Shown here: piece by piece, positions 45,406 through 58,753 of the stretch
Numbering within the stretch: the stretch's first letter is position 1
How the letters are laid out: each line of letters opens with the position of its first letter
DNA from: Rotaria socialis
Taxonomy: Eukaryota; Rotifera; Eurotatoria; Philodinida; Philodinidae
DNA length: 64,000 bases
Assembly (NCBI GenBank): GCA_905331475.1
Contig: CAJNYU010001720.1
Location: forward strand, 2,400-66,399
Direction: 5' to 3'
Program-made: the position numbers and the translations under genes
Notes under the pieces: generated by a model
Database searches by the model: none
What the model was told of the DNA's origin: nothing
What the model saw: the letters and a program-made list of their open reading frames with translations, nothing else

Positions 45406-47175
45406 TCAAACTATTGTTCGTAGAACATCAATTGATTGAATTATATTTGTATCCTAAAAATTGACAAGAAAAAAAAGAGAATCAATTCTTTTATCCGTAT
45501 ATATCTTAATTTTGTATTTTTTTACGTTCAAACAAAACGACATGAAATCTTCCATTGTAATATATCCTTGATGTGATTTGTCAAATCTTTGAAAGACAGT
45601 AGTTGTATGTTCTCGAATCGTTTCAAGATCACAACAGGGACTTGCAACATTTCCAAGTAATGCATAAACTGCACAAACAATAACATGAAAGTCCTATTAA
45701 AATACAAAATAATGTTGCTATTGTTTTATTTTTAATGAGTCTATGACATACATCTTTAGTTATTTTCCCAGATTTTTTCGTATCATACAATGTAAATATC
45801 CATCGAAGTCGATCTTCAATTGAACCACGACATAATGTTGATAAACAAATAAGAAAATCTTCAAATGTTACACAACCTGACGAACGTAAATCAAATGTTG
45901 CAAAAACAAGACGTGCATACGATGACGTATCAGCAAATGGGAAAAATTGTCCATAAATATGTTTAAATGTTTCTTCATTAACAATACCTTTAAGAAGATA
46001 AAATACAGAGATTTTTGTCATCACAAAAAAATGATTTAAAAACAAAACTTATTCATACCGGATGGACATTCTTGTTTGAAGCCTTGATAAATAAGTTGAA
46101 TTTCTTTTTTACTAAATTTTGTTCGACTTGCTAATTCATCAAGACTACGTGGTTTGTAACGTTTGAGTGTTTCTAATCCATCATCGTCATAATCGGTATC
46201 TAAATATATGATTTTATTTTATTTTATTTTTGGTAGTTGATAAAAGCTGGCAAAGGAAAGTTTCAAAATTACATTCATCTGAGAATTTTATGTTCTTACT
46301 TGATGTTTTTGGCATTTTCCCTTTTGAAGTGACTAACAAAAAAATCATTTTTCGCATAAAATTATTGCACATGCTGATTACATATGATTATCTACACTAT
46401 GGCCATCTGCTTATGATTAACATAACCTATTTTTATATCTTATTACAAAAAAAAAACAATAGACAGAGGCAAAAACTTATTTTCTAATTTGCTGTCAATA
46501 GCTCTTTTCTTCTTTTTTTTTCGCCTGAAACTGATTATAATTTTAAACCTGATAACATTAACAATGAATCAGTGATCTTATCACCTTTCTTTTTTCTCAT
46601 GATAATGAGTTCATCTCAACGATAAGATCAATATTATTTGCTCTCGTGTTCTTTGTTTCTATATCATACACAGCTAGAACAAATTAGCCTCGTTCATTTC
46701 TCTTGATAATAATGACTATGTCAATGTTTATATAGAGACAATATGTATCTATATCATTTCTGCTTTTTACTGATGAGATAAGTATGCATGCAGTTGAAAC
46801 TGATTTTTAGGAGTGATGCTAAATACTATACTTTGCACTTAAAAAAAAACATTGATTGTGATTGTTTTTATTACAATAAATGCATAAAATCTATCTAAAT
46901 ATGTGTTCTTTCCTAATAAGTTTTCAAATGCATATTTTTATCGTTTCAGATTTTCTTTTCTTCTTTCCTCTTTTTTAATAAAAGATATACGCATACATAA
47001 AGATTTACTCGCATAATAAATTGCCAATTAGTTCGATGACACGTACACATATAAGCCTCTGAAGATTTTCGAATAGTAATTAAGCTTCAAACATATAGGA
47101 ATCAGATAAAAACTAACTAAAAATAAGAAAAATAAATAAGAACTTACAGCAGACGGACGAAGAATATTCGTCCAT
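45406..47175 (-). CDS. KCNIP: KChIP-like EF-hand protein (neuronal calcium sensor family)
   Basis: 206 residues in five exons: 47175-47148, 46199-46059, 45987-45752, 45693-45526 and 45453-45406. All phases fit. The order matches Kv-channel-interacting proteins: ETLKRYKPRSLDELASRTKF, FSKKEIQLIYQGFKQECPSG, IVNEETFKHIYGQFFP, then SYARLVFATFD, RGSIEDRLRWIFTLYD and a short C-terminus IIQSIDVLRTIV. KChIPs bind the N-terminus of Kv4 channels and tune their gating and surface level. EF-hand loops: EF1 degenerate as in the family; EF2 DLRSSGCVTFED; EF3 DTKKSGKITKDD; EF4 DKSHQGYITMED. EF3 and EF4 lack several Asp/Asn ligands and the final Glu, so calcium binding is probably weak. It begins MDEYSS, so no myristoylation. 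The first exon is only 28 bases; other first exons could exist. Confidence 0.88.
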
Positions 47176-50100
47176 CGTCGATCATCCATATGAATTTTAC
47201 GATACTAATTGGTACGAGATCATTGTTAACAAGAATTTAGACAATATATATATATATATATATATACGTATATGTTTATATAATAATAAGTTATAGCTAA
47301 TCGACTCTTCTCCTATGGATCAAAATAATGATGGTGCCATTTCTTCTTATGATTCTCTCTGGTTCTTTTTCTTATTTTTTTCTTCTGTATCTAAAATAAT
47401 CGTCTTTTCTAGATAGGGAAATTTGTTATAGTCGTCGGTAATCAATTATTCATAACACATTGTACGAAAATGAAGAGAAAAAAAGAAGATTTTAGAAAAT
47501 GTGGGTGGTGTGGGCATTGATGTCGTTTAAGAAAAGGCGAGAGTAGAATGTCATGTTTTTATGCTTGTCGTCGTCCGTGAAGAAACCGTTTGCTTTTTTC
47601 GAGACATAGAGTAGAGAGAGAGAGAGAGGGGGGATGGAAAAATGACATTTTGAGAGTCTTTTTTGTCTCAAACAAAAAAAGCGTGTTTCTCTCTCTCTCT
47701 CTCTGTTTACTCGTGTACACGATATTACATTGAGAGAAAAAAACGAAGGCGAAGAATGAAGAAGAAGAAAAAAGGAAAAACGCTCAACCTCGATCATAAT
47801 TCTGATGATAATGAATGTTGAATAAAGTAAACTGGTTGTGTATTCAATAAGAATAAGAATGACAGAATCGACAGACTATATGTCGAAGTATCGAACATAG
47901 GAGAGGATTCTCTTCAATTCTTTCTCTAAATCTAGCTTTGTTATCTTTCTGGCGAATAGAAAGAATATGGTATAGTAAATAGATTTCCTCTTCAGATGCA
48001 AAAATTTTTCTCGCTCTTCCGTGGTCGTTCTTAGCTGCGCACATTCTTCATTCAGTTTTGCTATCTCGCTCGCTCGCTCTCAACACTAAAAAGATTTATG
48101 ATTGACGGGAAGAGTCGAGACTAGATTGTGTATGTTAGAAAAAGAAAAAAATTGCGAGAAAACTCATGATATTATACACTAGTCATGTCATGGGAATCTT
48201 TCTTGTCAGTAAAGATATTTATATAATATATGCATGCTATTCTATAAAATGTCACATAAGAATGATTGTGCACATACTTATTATCTTCACTTTATTGATA
48301 CTGTTAAAGCGAGGTGATGAAATAAGCTAATATATATATATATATCGATAGATCAATAAATAGATAGATCATCATTATTTTTAAACTGTTACTGTTACTT
48401 TTTAAAATGCTCATATATCATCATTCGTCTATCGTTTAGCTACCGATCCGAAATACTAAAAATGTGGTTTCCATAATTGACAGCTAAACAACTGGCCAAT
48501 CAAGTATCCAAAAGGGACACATTTTTTCATGTAAAAATACTAGCAAGAGACTTGTCATATTGATATACACGACATCACTGTGATATGTACTTGACATGCA
48601 ACAAAAAGGAAACTTACTAATCTACACATGAAATATTGACATTTGACTTTCTTTTCTTTGACAGAAGACGAAATTTCTAAAGAGTAACTGACAAATGGAA
48701 ATACCACGCAAAAGATAGATAATTTGACATGCTTAATTAGACCTTGTTTCTGTCCAACATCAAACAATCAATGAAATTCTTCTCTGAAAACATGCAAAAT
48801 ACATATTATAAACAACATCATATCTTAATAAAGGACATAAACAAACATAAATATATACATATAAAATAATTTTCTTAGTTTTTTTGTTTTCTTTTCTTTT
48901 GTTGCATCTATTCATTATTTCAGGCAAGACGACATAGAAGATTTAGTCATCTACATAAATCGATTTCTTTTTTTATAATCTGCTCGAAGAATCCTTATTA
49001 TTAAGACTACTCGGATGCCTAGACGGAACAATAACATATATTTCATGATATATATATATATATTCCTACTGAAAGGAGATTGCTTATGAAATGCAAAAGA
49101 ACCAAATCGTTCTTTTTTTTGTTTTTCTTATCAGGAAAATCTTAGTCTTGTTTTGACTGTAATTATAAAGTATTCATGTAAAAGAATTTTGCTTTTCTTT
49201 ATTTTTACACGACGATACTCTCAATGAAAAAGAAAATTATTTACGATTTACTATGCAATTAAGACAAGTAAGAAAAAGAGCATTGATTAATAAAAGTTAT
49301 ATAAACAAGAAATCATCCTAAATGCCAATAAATAATGAAATAAAATAAAGGTCAATGCGCGTGTTATGATTTAATATCGGATGTATCTTAGGGGCATCAT
49401 CATCAACAAATCATATATATATATATATATATATTAAGAAAGAAATTTAGTTTGTTCAACATCGAAATAACTGATGAACTTCCTATATACATTACATTAC
49501 GAAAAATAAAACTTCTGGGCAGTGTGTGCATGTTCAAGCATGATTATCTTCTTTTTCTTATTTTATTAGTTCAATTTTTGAAGCAACTCGTCTATTTTTT
49601 CGCTTTTGTATAAAAATGAAATCACTTACGTGGTGCAAATCGTGCGCTGATCACCATAGCAACACCCATAATTTTTCTATTTAAATGTTGTTGATAATAA
49701 AAAGATGAAGAAGTGCAAAGACAATAAAAGAAAACAATCAATACGACAGTATCAGTGGTTGTTTCAGAGCCTTCTTAGTGTTTCTTATCTTTGTCGAGGC
49801 GATTGTTTTTGGTATGAAAGATACGGAATAACAGCATCATATACGTACCAACGCATGTCATTCATCCGTACAAATGTATAATAGAAAAGCTTACACGTCT
49901 CAGGTATCTCTATATATAATAATTTAAGAAAAATCTAGAAACAGACATAAAACTACCACCATTTACAATGGTAGATATGACTATGATGGATTGAGTCGAT
50001 CAATAAAGTTTAAAGAAAGATAATAGAAAAGAGTTTTATTTTCTCAAATACAGAATGAAAAAAGGTCTATGAAGAAATAATTTATGATGAATGTCAACGA

Positions 50101-52560
50101 GCAATATTAAGATCTGTTCTTTTAAATGCAGTAATTTGACCTCTGATCGAATGACAGACATGTTTATTCATATGCATTGCATAGTCATTTGCATGATTTC
50201 ATATCAGGGGAGGCTCTCAGAAATAGTTACCAATGCATTTTTCTCTTCTTTGTCTTTTCTATTCCCCTTTGTCCTATTATTTTTATTATTATTACTATTA
50301 CTATTACTATTACTGTTATTATTATTATTATTATTTTTGTTCCATGTTTAGATGTTAATGGTTAATAACAACGAAACAAAAACCTGATTACTAATCATGT
50401 ACGTATGATTTATGAATTATTGCGCATCGTACAGACATATGTCTGCGTATTCAGTAGAAGAACAATAGATCACATACGTTAGATAATAATGAATATCAAG
50501 AATCGTGCTATTTTATTTGCATAGAAATTTTAGCTATTTATATTAATAAGATTCAATTTGAACAAGGAAATTAAGACTGCCTATGTATACATACTTACTA
50601 CATATTTAAGCCTAAAGACAGGATTTCTGCAATTGAATCTAGCCTGCAGATGAAGCTTTGTAAAGTGTCAAGTTTGTTATTCCTAATACGATCTACTCCT
50701 CTACGAGTGCTTTCAAACGATTGTTATAGATATTAATGGATCATAGAGTTACTAGCTTATATTATAGTAGTACCTACAATCATTTTTTTTTTGTAACATT
50801 TATTTTATTGTGCCATAAACAGGTTCACATACCTACAATCATTCTGAAGCGGTCTCATATATTATTGTTGATCTCTATAATACCCTATAAATTAATCGAT
50901 TGGATGATAATTAAATAATCGTTGTATATATATCTATTTCGAAAGAACTAAAAACAAATTCGAAAAATATCATCTTACATGATATTAAAAAGATGTGGTG
51001 GAATACGCGTGGATACTTCTCTCTTACCAATAGACATACTTTGAAAAGAAAAGAAAATAAGATTTTGATTCCAAAATTTTCTGTGAAGAGTCGATTCATA
51101 ATAGTATGTTGTACCTTATATTTTCTTTTTTTTAAACATTATTTTTAAATGCGAAAATATTGATAGCACAACTTCTACATTGTAAAATAACGATTAGTAT
51201 TTGTTTCTAAAACTTTATAAACGAAACTTAAAACTTATTGCCATAGTGTTTTAGTGAAATAGAAAGGAAAATATTTGATATTTTACCATAGGGAGGTGGC
51301 TACATTAACTCAATAGTATTTTTTCTAACGTTGAAATTTTGCCTAATCTAATTTGAAAGAAAATTCAAATGTAAAATCATTTTGGAACGAGTCAAGTCCT
51401 TTTGATGCTATGCTTTTCCGATGCATATATATATTTCATACCTGAAGCGAAGTTAAAATTATTTCCGCGTGTAAGCATGTGAATGAAAAACGTAATCTAA
51501 CATAAATAGACGAGTAAGAGTTTTAGGTTCTAGTTCGAAAAGCTAGACTTGTGCAGGAATATGAAAGAAAGTGTGATAGAATGAAAATAAGAAGACAGGG
51601 AACAGAGGAAATATTTATTAATTTCTGCTTTTATCACGCTCCGTTCCTTGTAGTCTCAATGCTTCTTTTTGATCATAATCAAACACCCAACAAATAACAA
51701 AAGAAAAAACGTATATTCTACCAATAGAGAGAGAGAGGGGGGCTAAATTGTAGCGATTGATGAAGTCTAGTTCCTATTACAATAGTTCACCTAGTCTTCA
51801 ATTCATCAATATATCATATCGTGTTCGAGGATTCTCATTTTTACGATGTCCCTTTGCACGAATGATATACGTCGAGAAAGGAGCAACTAGAGGAAGTGAT
51901 TGATATTTTGGTCGATTTAATCTTTGTGTATTGTTTGCACACGATAATCATAGAAAAGACATTACCTTGAGAGAGCAAAAAAGTATACACAAGATAATAT
52001 TCTTCGTTCGCATTCTCATAAGACATATAAACAGGCATATTTTTTCATCCTATTTCTACAATTAATATTAGTCACTCAAGAAAAGGCTTCTGTGAGAGCA
52101 AGCAACGAGTACTTATTTGAAAGGAGGAAATGTCAAGAGTTAATTATTTTCTTTCGATTACAAAACGATTATTGATATACTTCATGCGATGGGTATTTAT
52201 ATTGAAAAATACCAATAACAATAACATAACAGCAAAAAAAACATATATATATATATTTAAAAAATTTTTTTTTATTGTATTATTTTAATATTATCCATAT
52301 TTATCAACATTGTAAGTTCTTGTTATTTATACCGACAACTGTTATCGTTTGCTGATTACTATCAAAATGATATCTGATATTTTTCTTATGTTTGGCGTCA
52401 GTTGAAGCTGACGTCAATATATATATATATTAGCAGCTGCTTGTCATTTTATATGAACATTTGTCAATTTATTTCACATGAAATAAATTTGACTGTATAA
52501 AATATTTCCACTTGATTTAAATGTTTTTTTTTGTTTTCTTTTACATTTAATAAAAATGTA
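47176..52560. other. Large gene-free region
   Basis: About 5.4 kb with no recognisable gene. Simple repeats: (TA)n near 47240, 48330, 49055 and 49412; (GA)n near 47612-47630; (CT)n near 47690; (CTCG)n near 48066; and ATT/ACT triplets at about 50275-50335. It may hold regulatory DNA or alternative first exons of the KChIP gene, but nothing specific is seen. ORFs here come from low-complexity DNA. Confidence 0.5.
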
Positions 52561-54016
52561 AGCTGCACCCAGGGCAAACGCCGAGCAAAATCTTTTCATC
52601 CGTTATATTTTACATGACTAGATGGAGCTTGACGAGACGATCGCAAATATTCACCTTTCAAATATTCTTTGAGTAAGTTTTGTCCGAGAAAAGTTTAAAA
52701 TACTAAAAAACTGACGAGTCGCTATTTTTTCACGAGGAATCAAGTTTTTACTCATTTTTAGTAAAGAAAAATTATTGAAACGGACTCATTCGTACTTAAC
52801 ACCAAGAACTCAACAGATATATGTAGATTTATAACTATTTCAACCCTTTAGCCACGCTCAATACGGCCGATTCTATATATGAGTCGACAAAATATCACCT
52901 TGCTCTTCCAAACCTATCAACTTATTTTTTATAAATATTTCTTCAACTTTCATAGCTCATTCTAACCGCCAAATCAATGCCAATAAAAGTTTGCATGCGT
53001 TTCGAAAAATATTGTTTCGGCGTTTAGAAAATTCATTTTTTCTAAGCGGTATGCAACAGGTCGGGACATTTTCCTTATTTCTACAAATTTGTGTGTTATA
53101 AATACGCCATACTGAAAAATGAGTATTTTATTCAGACCCAGCATCAAAAACTACATCTAGCAGTATAATTTTTATAAAAAAATATTTTTCATCCAAAATT
53201 GAACCTGTACGGGATCTCAGCTTAAAAGTGACAGTTTTAGAGACTGAGATGAACTAGGAAAAAAATTTCGATAGCATAAAAATTATGATAGACAATATAC
53301 TGCTAGATGTAGTTTTTGATGCTGGGTCTGAATAAAATACTCATTTTTCAGTATGGCGTATTTATNCAGGTCCAATTTTGGATGAAAAATAATTCTTTAT
53401 AAAAAAAACATACTGCTCGATATAGTTTTTGATGCTGAGTCTGAATAACATACTTATTTTTCAGTATAACCTATTTATGAACCACAATCAGTAAAAACAA
53501 GGAAAACTTATCGATCTGCTGCATACAATTTAGAAAAAATGAATTTTCTAAACGATGAAACAATATTTTCCGAAATGCATGCGAAGTTTTATTGGCATTG
53601 ATTTGACGGTTAGAATGAGCTATGAAAGTTAAAGAAATGTTTAGAAAAGAAAAACTCGATAGGTTTGGAAGAGCAAAGTGATATTATGCCGACTCATATA
53701 TAGAATCGGCTGTATTGAACGTGGCTAAAGGGTTGAAATAGTTATAAATCTACATAGATCTACTGAGTTCTTAGTGTTAAGTACGAATGAGTCCGTGCCA
53801 ATAGTTTTTCTTTACTATAAATAAGTAAGAACCTGATTTTTCTTGAAAAAATAGCGAATAGTCAGTTTTTTAGTATTTTGAAATTGTTTCGGACAAAACT
53901 TCTGAAAAAATGTTTTAAAGGTGATATTTGTGATCGTCTCGTCAAGCTCTATCCAGCCATGTAAAAATACAAGGGGTGAAAAAATTTTGCTCAATTTTTG
54001 TTCTCGGGGGGCACCT
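52561..54016. mobile_element. 1.46-kb foldback (MITE-like) element with TA flanks
   Basis: The ends AGCTGCACCCAGGGC and AGGTGCCCCCCGAGA (read inward) are diverged inverted repeats flanked by TA on both sides. The arms pair over most of their length (for example GAGCTTGACGAGACGATC on both sides). Near the centre, one arm segment (about 53100-53210) has two inverted partners, at about 53288-53365 and 53405-53475, so an internal duplication occurred. One N at 53366 sits at that junction. No ORF encodes a transposase. TA duplication suggests Tc1/mariner-type mobilisation in trans. Confidence 0.8.
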
Positions 54017-54383
54017 TATAAGTTATAATTCAAATATTTCTTTAAGTAGTCAAATTTCTATAGTCGTCGAACTTAATGTGTCATTTGGCTTCTTTCGTCG
54101 AGAGTACTCCATACAACTTTCTTTATATTTGAAAAGAGTTGTCATTAATACTTGAGTTGAATGTACTTCTTTTAATAAGTGGACTTGAATAAAGTCATAC
54201 GAACTAAACCTTCAGGCAGTGTCCTATAAAATGATGAAAAGCTTGCCTAAACCATTTAAATTGTTAAAGAACTATTGAAATACCTGTCTATGGCAGACGT
54301 TTTAGATACCCACTCAATCTTTCGTCTACATTCAGACTATAACAAATGAAATGACAATCACGCTTCTTTTTTCTAATATTCAG

Positions 54384-54952
54384 GCAACTGTTACATTGGT
54401 GGTGCTCGTCTTTGCCTAACAGCCCCCAAAACACTGAGCAATGATACATTCTATACGGCTCAACCATTGATCTTTTGCCAAATTCTTTCCAATACAAATG
54501 ATACCCTAGGAAAATTCGTTCGTGTCACCATTGAACTAATCAAAGCGGTCAATCGAACAGAAAGTCTAGATGAAGGTGGACAAACAACTTACAGTGGTGT
54601 TTGGATACCAAGGTTTATCGCAGAAGGCACCAGTGACAAAATGAGTTATGACCAGTATGGTTCTTATACTCGTTACTTAACTATTCAACATATAGTTGAA
54701 GTCAAATTGAAAGAAACTTCATTTTTCATTATGAATATTCAACAACCGATCACACGAAAAGGCGAAGCTATTTTCAAAGATATACTTTTTTCTACCATGT
54801 GTCTTGAATTTTGTGCTATCGCATTTCTTCTATTCAAACTAGCAATTTTACCACTACTTAAACGCTTGCTCAAAAAATTGCATCAATATGATTTTTGTAA
54901 AAAGCGTTTCGAACAACATAATTTAGATGAAACCACACTCGATAAAATATAA
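54384..54952 (+). CDS. C-terminal exon of an unrecognised membrane protein
   Basis: An open frame follows a good acceptor (TATTCAG at about 54376-54382) and reads NCYIGGARLCLTAPKT, then a polar, Cys-containing ectodomain-like part. One strong membrane helix lies near the end (CLEFCAIAFLLFKLAIL), with a basic tail (KRLLKKLHQYDFCKKRF). The first internal ATG is at 54467. No upstream exon is recognisable before the foldback element, so this is a partial or orphaned gene. I do not recognise the family. The topology suggests a type I membrane protein with a short cytosolic tail. Confidence 0.4.
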
Positions 54953-56351
54953 ACTGTACTGTTCGATGATTTTACTTCTCATATTTACTATATGTCAATA
55001 GTAGAGCTATAACTTGCAATATTTCTTGATATACCTTCGTATAAAATTTGTCAGCAATCTCTATAGATGTGCAAATGTATGAACAAAATATTCATACGTA
55101 AGTCTATGTGTTGAAAACAAATATAAATTTCGGTTTGGATTGCTGTCGGTGCCTGAGAATAATATAAATTGTAGTTTGAAATGAAATTGTGGATAAAATG
55201 TGCTTCATTACATGGCAATTATATGCTTAGAAAGTTGGTTTATTCGATTTTCTTACTAAAGGGGGGGGGGGCGGTTCATACTTAAAACGGCCCTAAACAA
55301 AAATTACATCAGGACACTTTCTAAAATTAAATTTCATATTGTTCTGGGTGAGAATTGACGATTCTGACACGTTTAAGATCATATTCTGAGAACTTTCCTT
55401 GACATCAGTAACTCAGACACTAGAAGTACGGACCTTACCATCCGGCTCATAGGTTCACAACGAATTCCAAGTGTATAAAGAGGATATTTTCAGCTCGGGG
55501 ATTTCATAGGTGCAGACTGTTCTAGTTCTATTAGAAAAGCCAATAGATACAACAGTATGGTACATAAGATGTCAACTATTTTAGAAGATAACATCGCCAT
55601 GTTATTTGCGCAGGTAAAGCTGTTTGAAGGGTAGAAAATGATTAAAAATGAAAAGAAAAGCTCGCTGCACTCGGAGATTTTGAGGGACTACAGACTTGAC
55701 AGTGATTTGGAAAAGCGAATAGATGTGAAAATCTGAAGCACAGATTGAAATATTAAGTATGGGACTGTCACGATTTCTTAGCATGAGGTGAATGCACATA
55801 TTGTTTAGAGTGTAGTGGTTGTGAATTGAATTTTTCTCTGGTTAGGGAAAGTTGGAAAATGCTACGGATAATGGAAGAAACACTACGAGGGTTCAATGCA
55901 GTGCTGAATAGCGAAAGTAATTGGGATTATGCATTTCTACTGTAGAGAGAGATTCAGAGAGAGAATGATTCAGAGCGGCGATATCGGGTGAAGAGAGCTT
56001 TGGAGAGAATTATTTTCACAGGAAGAGACATGTGAAAAAGATACATTCTTTTGGGAGAGAGATTCTTAGAATTTATTTTTGAAGTAGAGAGAAAATAGAT
56101 CAGAAAATGGACAGTTTATATCGATCATTATTTCATTTAAAAAAGATGGAGTCGAAAAAGTATTATGTTTGCGCGTGCTATATAATGTTCGTCTAACAGC
56201 TAGTAGCCGACATCCTGTGAAAGGAAGATCCATTCGACTTTTCATTGCTATTCATTTGTTTCCGAATTTGTTGTCAACGAATGCTTATATTTGCACAAAA
56301 TGTCGCATACTGTATAAAAGGTGAATAGCAGTATCAGAATTCTGCGAATTC
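54953..56351. other. Intergenic; G-run and purine-rich tract
   Basis: Contains a run of ten or more G at about 55261-55271 and a GAGAGA purine-rich stretch at about 55940-56100. No gene is recognised. Confidence 0.45.
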
Positions 56352-56669
56352 TTGCAAACAATCGACAGTTATCCTGAAGTGACAGCTGCTGTTATTGACA
56401 AGGTTGATGATGAAGGTGAAGAGATGAAAGAATACACGAATAAAAAATGCAATGATGACGAGGTGACGGATGACACTTCAGATGAAACTGATTCGATGGA
56501 TGATGGCTCTATTGGCCCAATTAAAGTAGATTTATTAGTCAACGATGACGAACTGTTTGACGAGTCACCTGTCAATGATCAGATGAAAGATGAAGAAGTG
56601 ACGGCTGGCGAAAATAAGGGTGTGGGTGTGGGTAAATATAGTCCACACCAACACCCTCAAGTCAGATAA
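56352..56669 (+). CDS. Acidic low-complexity ORF, unrecognised
   Basis: 105 codons, very rich in Asp/Glu/Ser/Thr (DDEVTDDTSDETDSMDD), with no recognisable domain. The frame is open further upstream than the ATG, so this may be a 3' exon (possible acceptor GTATCAG near 56336). Its last 18 codons are written by a GT/AC hairpin (56617-56657), which gives VGVGKYSPHQHPQVR. The same type of hairpin ends the coding exon at 62.6 kb. Coding status is uncertain. Confidence 0.3.
   Translation: MQTIDSYPEVTAAVIDKVDDEGEEMKEYTNKKCNDDEVTDDTSDETDSMDDGSIGPIKVDLLVNDDELFDESPVNDQMKDEEVTAGENKGVGVGKYSPHQHPQVR
56617..56657. repeat. TGTGGG-like hairpin
   Basis: AGGGTGTGGGTGTGG pairs with CCACACCAACACCCT (14 of 15) around an 11-base AT-rich loop, and is followed by CAAG. 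Its G-strand contains TGTGGG, the telomere repeat I recall for Adineta vaga. Confidence 0.75.
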
Positions 56670-57427
56670 AATAAATATATGAATTATAATGATTGATGTC
56701 AAATCAAAATGGATATGAAATAATACATCCATTTGATTAATTATTTATATGAGCGTATGCGATAATCTGCTTACAGAGTATGATAAATCAATTAATTAAA
56801 CACACAATATGGGATATGGAATCCAGTAAAGAAAAAATCATTTTAAAGTTTCTTTTAATAGAAATTTTTTTTCTTTTCTGTGAAATATTATTGAAGACAT
56901 TTTAGTTTTAGTGTCGTTTATTATAATCTTGCAGATATGATAAAAATTGTTTCGCTATTATACTTTTTTTTCTAGCGTTTTTGTTGTAAATGCGGAGTTC
57001 TGAAGAGTGCTTTAATATTTCAATGAATGAACAGAAAACGTGCGGATGGAACAATTTAATCTTGCATTTACTTAATTAATTAATTTTGAATTTAAGCTTC
57101 CATAGTATTTAGTTTTTAAACGGAAATTTTCGAATAACATCAATTGCTGAAAAGCAAGAGTTCAGACTAGCAGATTTGTTTGTTTTCGTTGAAGCATAGA
57201 TCTATTTATTTTCGAATTGAATTGAGACTCATGAGAAAGGTTAAGATCACGATCACAGCATCTCACTGAACTCATCCACACTCTCACCCACTCTCACACC
57301 CTCAAGCTTCTAATAGGGGGAGGGCTTCTATTATAGGAGGGGGGGGGGGTTACTTTTTGTACTTAAAGTCTGTCTTTTCCAGTAGTGTCATACTTGAAAC
57401 TTGAATTTAATTGAAAACTTCCTCTTC

Positions 57428-57463
57428 AAGTTTCAAGTTTCAAGTTTCAAGTTTCAAGTTTCA
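57428..57463. repeat. Heptamer tandem (TTTCAAG)n
   Basis: Five successive TTTCAAG units, then degenerate TTTCAACTTTCAA words. The other arm of the element shows only degenerate copies at 59330-59400. Confidence 0.85.
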
Positions 57464-58727
57464 GTTTTCAACTTTCAACTTTCAAAGTTCAATGTGAGAA
57501 AATACGACTTTGGGTGCGCTATATCTGAAGAAGGATTCATTCAATCTAGCTGCAATTTTCTATGGATTTATATACCAATAAGGTCTACACACAACAGATT
57601 TCAGCTCGAACAATTGCATTCTTGGCATTTTATGGATCGCACCATTGGAGAAAAAAAATCACTTTTTTGCTAATATTGGCAGTTCATATCTCCTGACTGG
57701 AAAACACTACAGGTCCGAAATTTGTTTCTAAAACACTTCTTGACGGCACATTGGTATATTGATAGTTTCAGCTTATTTTAGCAAAATATTGGGCCGCGGC
57801 ACTTTGGGCGAAAGCCGATTTTGCGAATTGATGTTCTTGATTCGCGACATTTATATTTCATCCCGAGTTATCTTGCCTAAAAAAAGAAACTCAAATCAAC
57901 AATTTCACTTCATAAATACCTTGGTACTTATTGAAATTCGTTTCAGTTAAATTCGTTTTTTGGGCTGAGCGACGACAAAAAATGATCTTGTATTTCACAT
58001 TCACAGGCAGAAATAGCCCCTAGAAGTCTTAAACGACATCTACTGAGTGAAGTTCCAGATGAGAAATAAAATGGTGCTATTGGTCCATTAGATTTCATCA
58101 TAAATCCGACATAATTATAGTCAAATCAATTCGAGACAAATATTTGCCTGCTTAAGCACAGTTTTGTGATGATAATAGCCTTATTCAGCGCAAAAAAAAC
58201 CTTTTAAGTGTAGTTATTTCTGCACAAAGCACGATGACGTTAGTGTTTTTACCAATTTACTGCTTTTTCGAATAACTCACACTGAGTTTATGGCCCAATA
58301 CCAGACTTTCCAAAACACCCATAAAGTAGCACCTTCCATTTTGCACTCAGATGTAGCCTATCTGCAAGCGTACACTGAAAAACATACAGAGATAAGATCG
58401 TAACCAATCATAATCCTATTGAATAGAAAGATCAGTCTTCCGATCGCCACTCCACAATGACAGAAACCACATGTGCTTGTGGTATTCCATCCGTTGTTAT
58501 GGTATTCTATTTGATTTTCATTCCGTGTAAATAGTGAACCGTGATTTCCCCCGTGTCTTGCTTCACATAGTCACGACCTACTTTCAGAATTTTTAAAATT
58601 AACCTTTTAAATTTCCCAAGACTATCCCTTCAGAGCGTTAAACCTTACAATAAAAAATCGAGAATGAGAGATGCATGTGCGTATAAAGACGAGGGTTTCC
58701 GCCTATCTTCGCACCCATATTTGAGAT

Positions 58728-58753
58728 ATATTGTGTGTGTGTGTGTGTGTGTA
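58728..58753 (+). repeat. (GT)n microsatellite
   Basis: About twelve GT dinucleotides between two copies of GACGAGGGTTTC (about 58690 and 58755), inside the 57.4-59.4 kb element. Confidence 0.85.

Noticed and set aside
45454..45525. Read-through C-terminus of the KChIP gene
   Set aside because: The frame is open, but splicing out this 72-base intron restores the family C-terminus (IIQSIDVLRTIV), so the intron is preferred.
47492..47797. 101-codon minus-strand ORF
   Set aside because: Built on CT/GA microsatellites; no domain.
57428..57463. Regular heptamer array considered as a CRISPR-like array
   Set aside because: Units are contiguous without spacers, in a eukaryotic setting; a simple tandem repeat.
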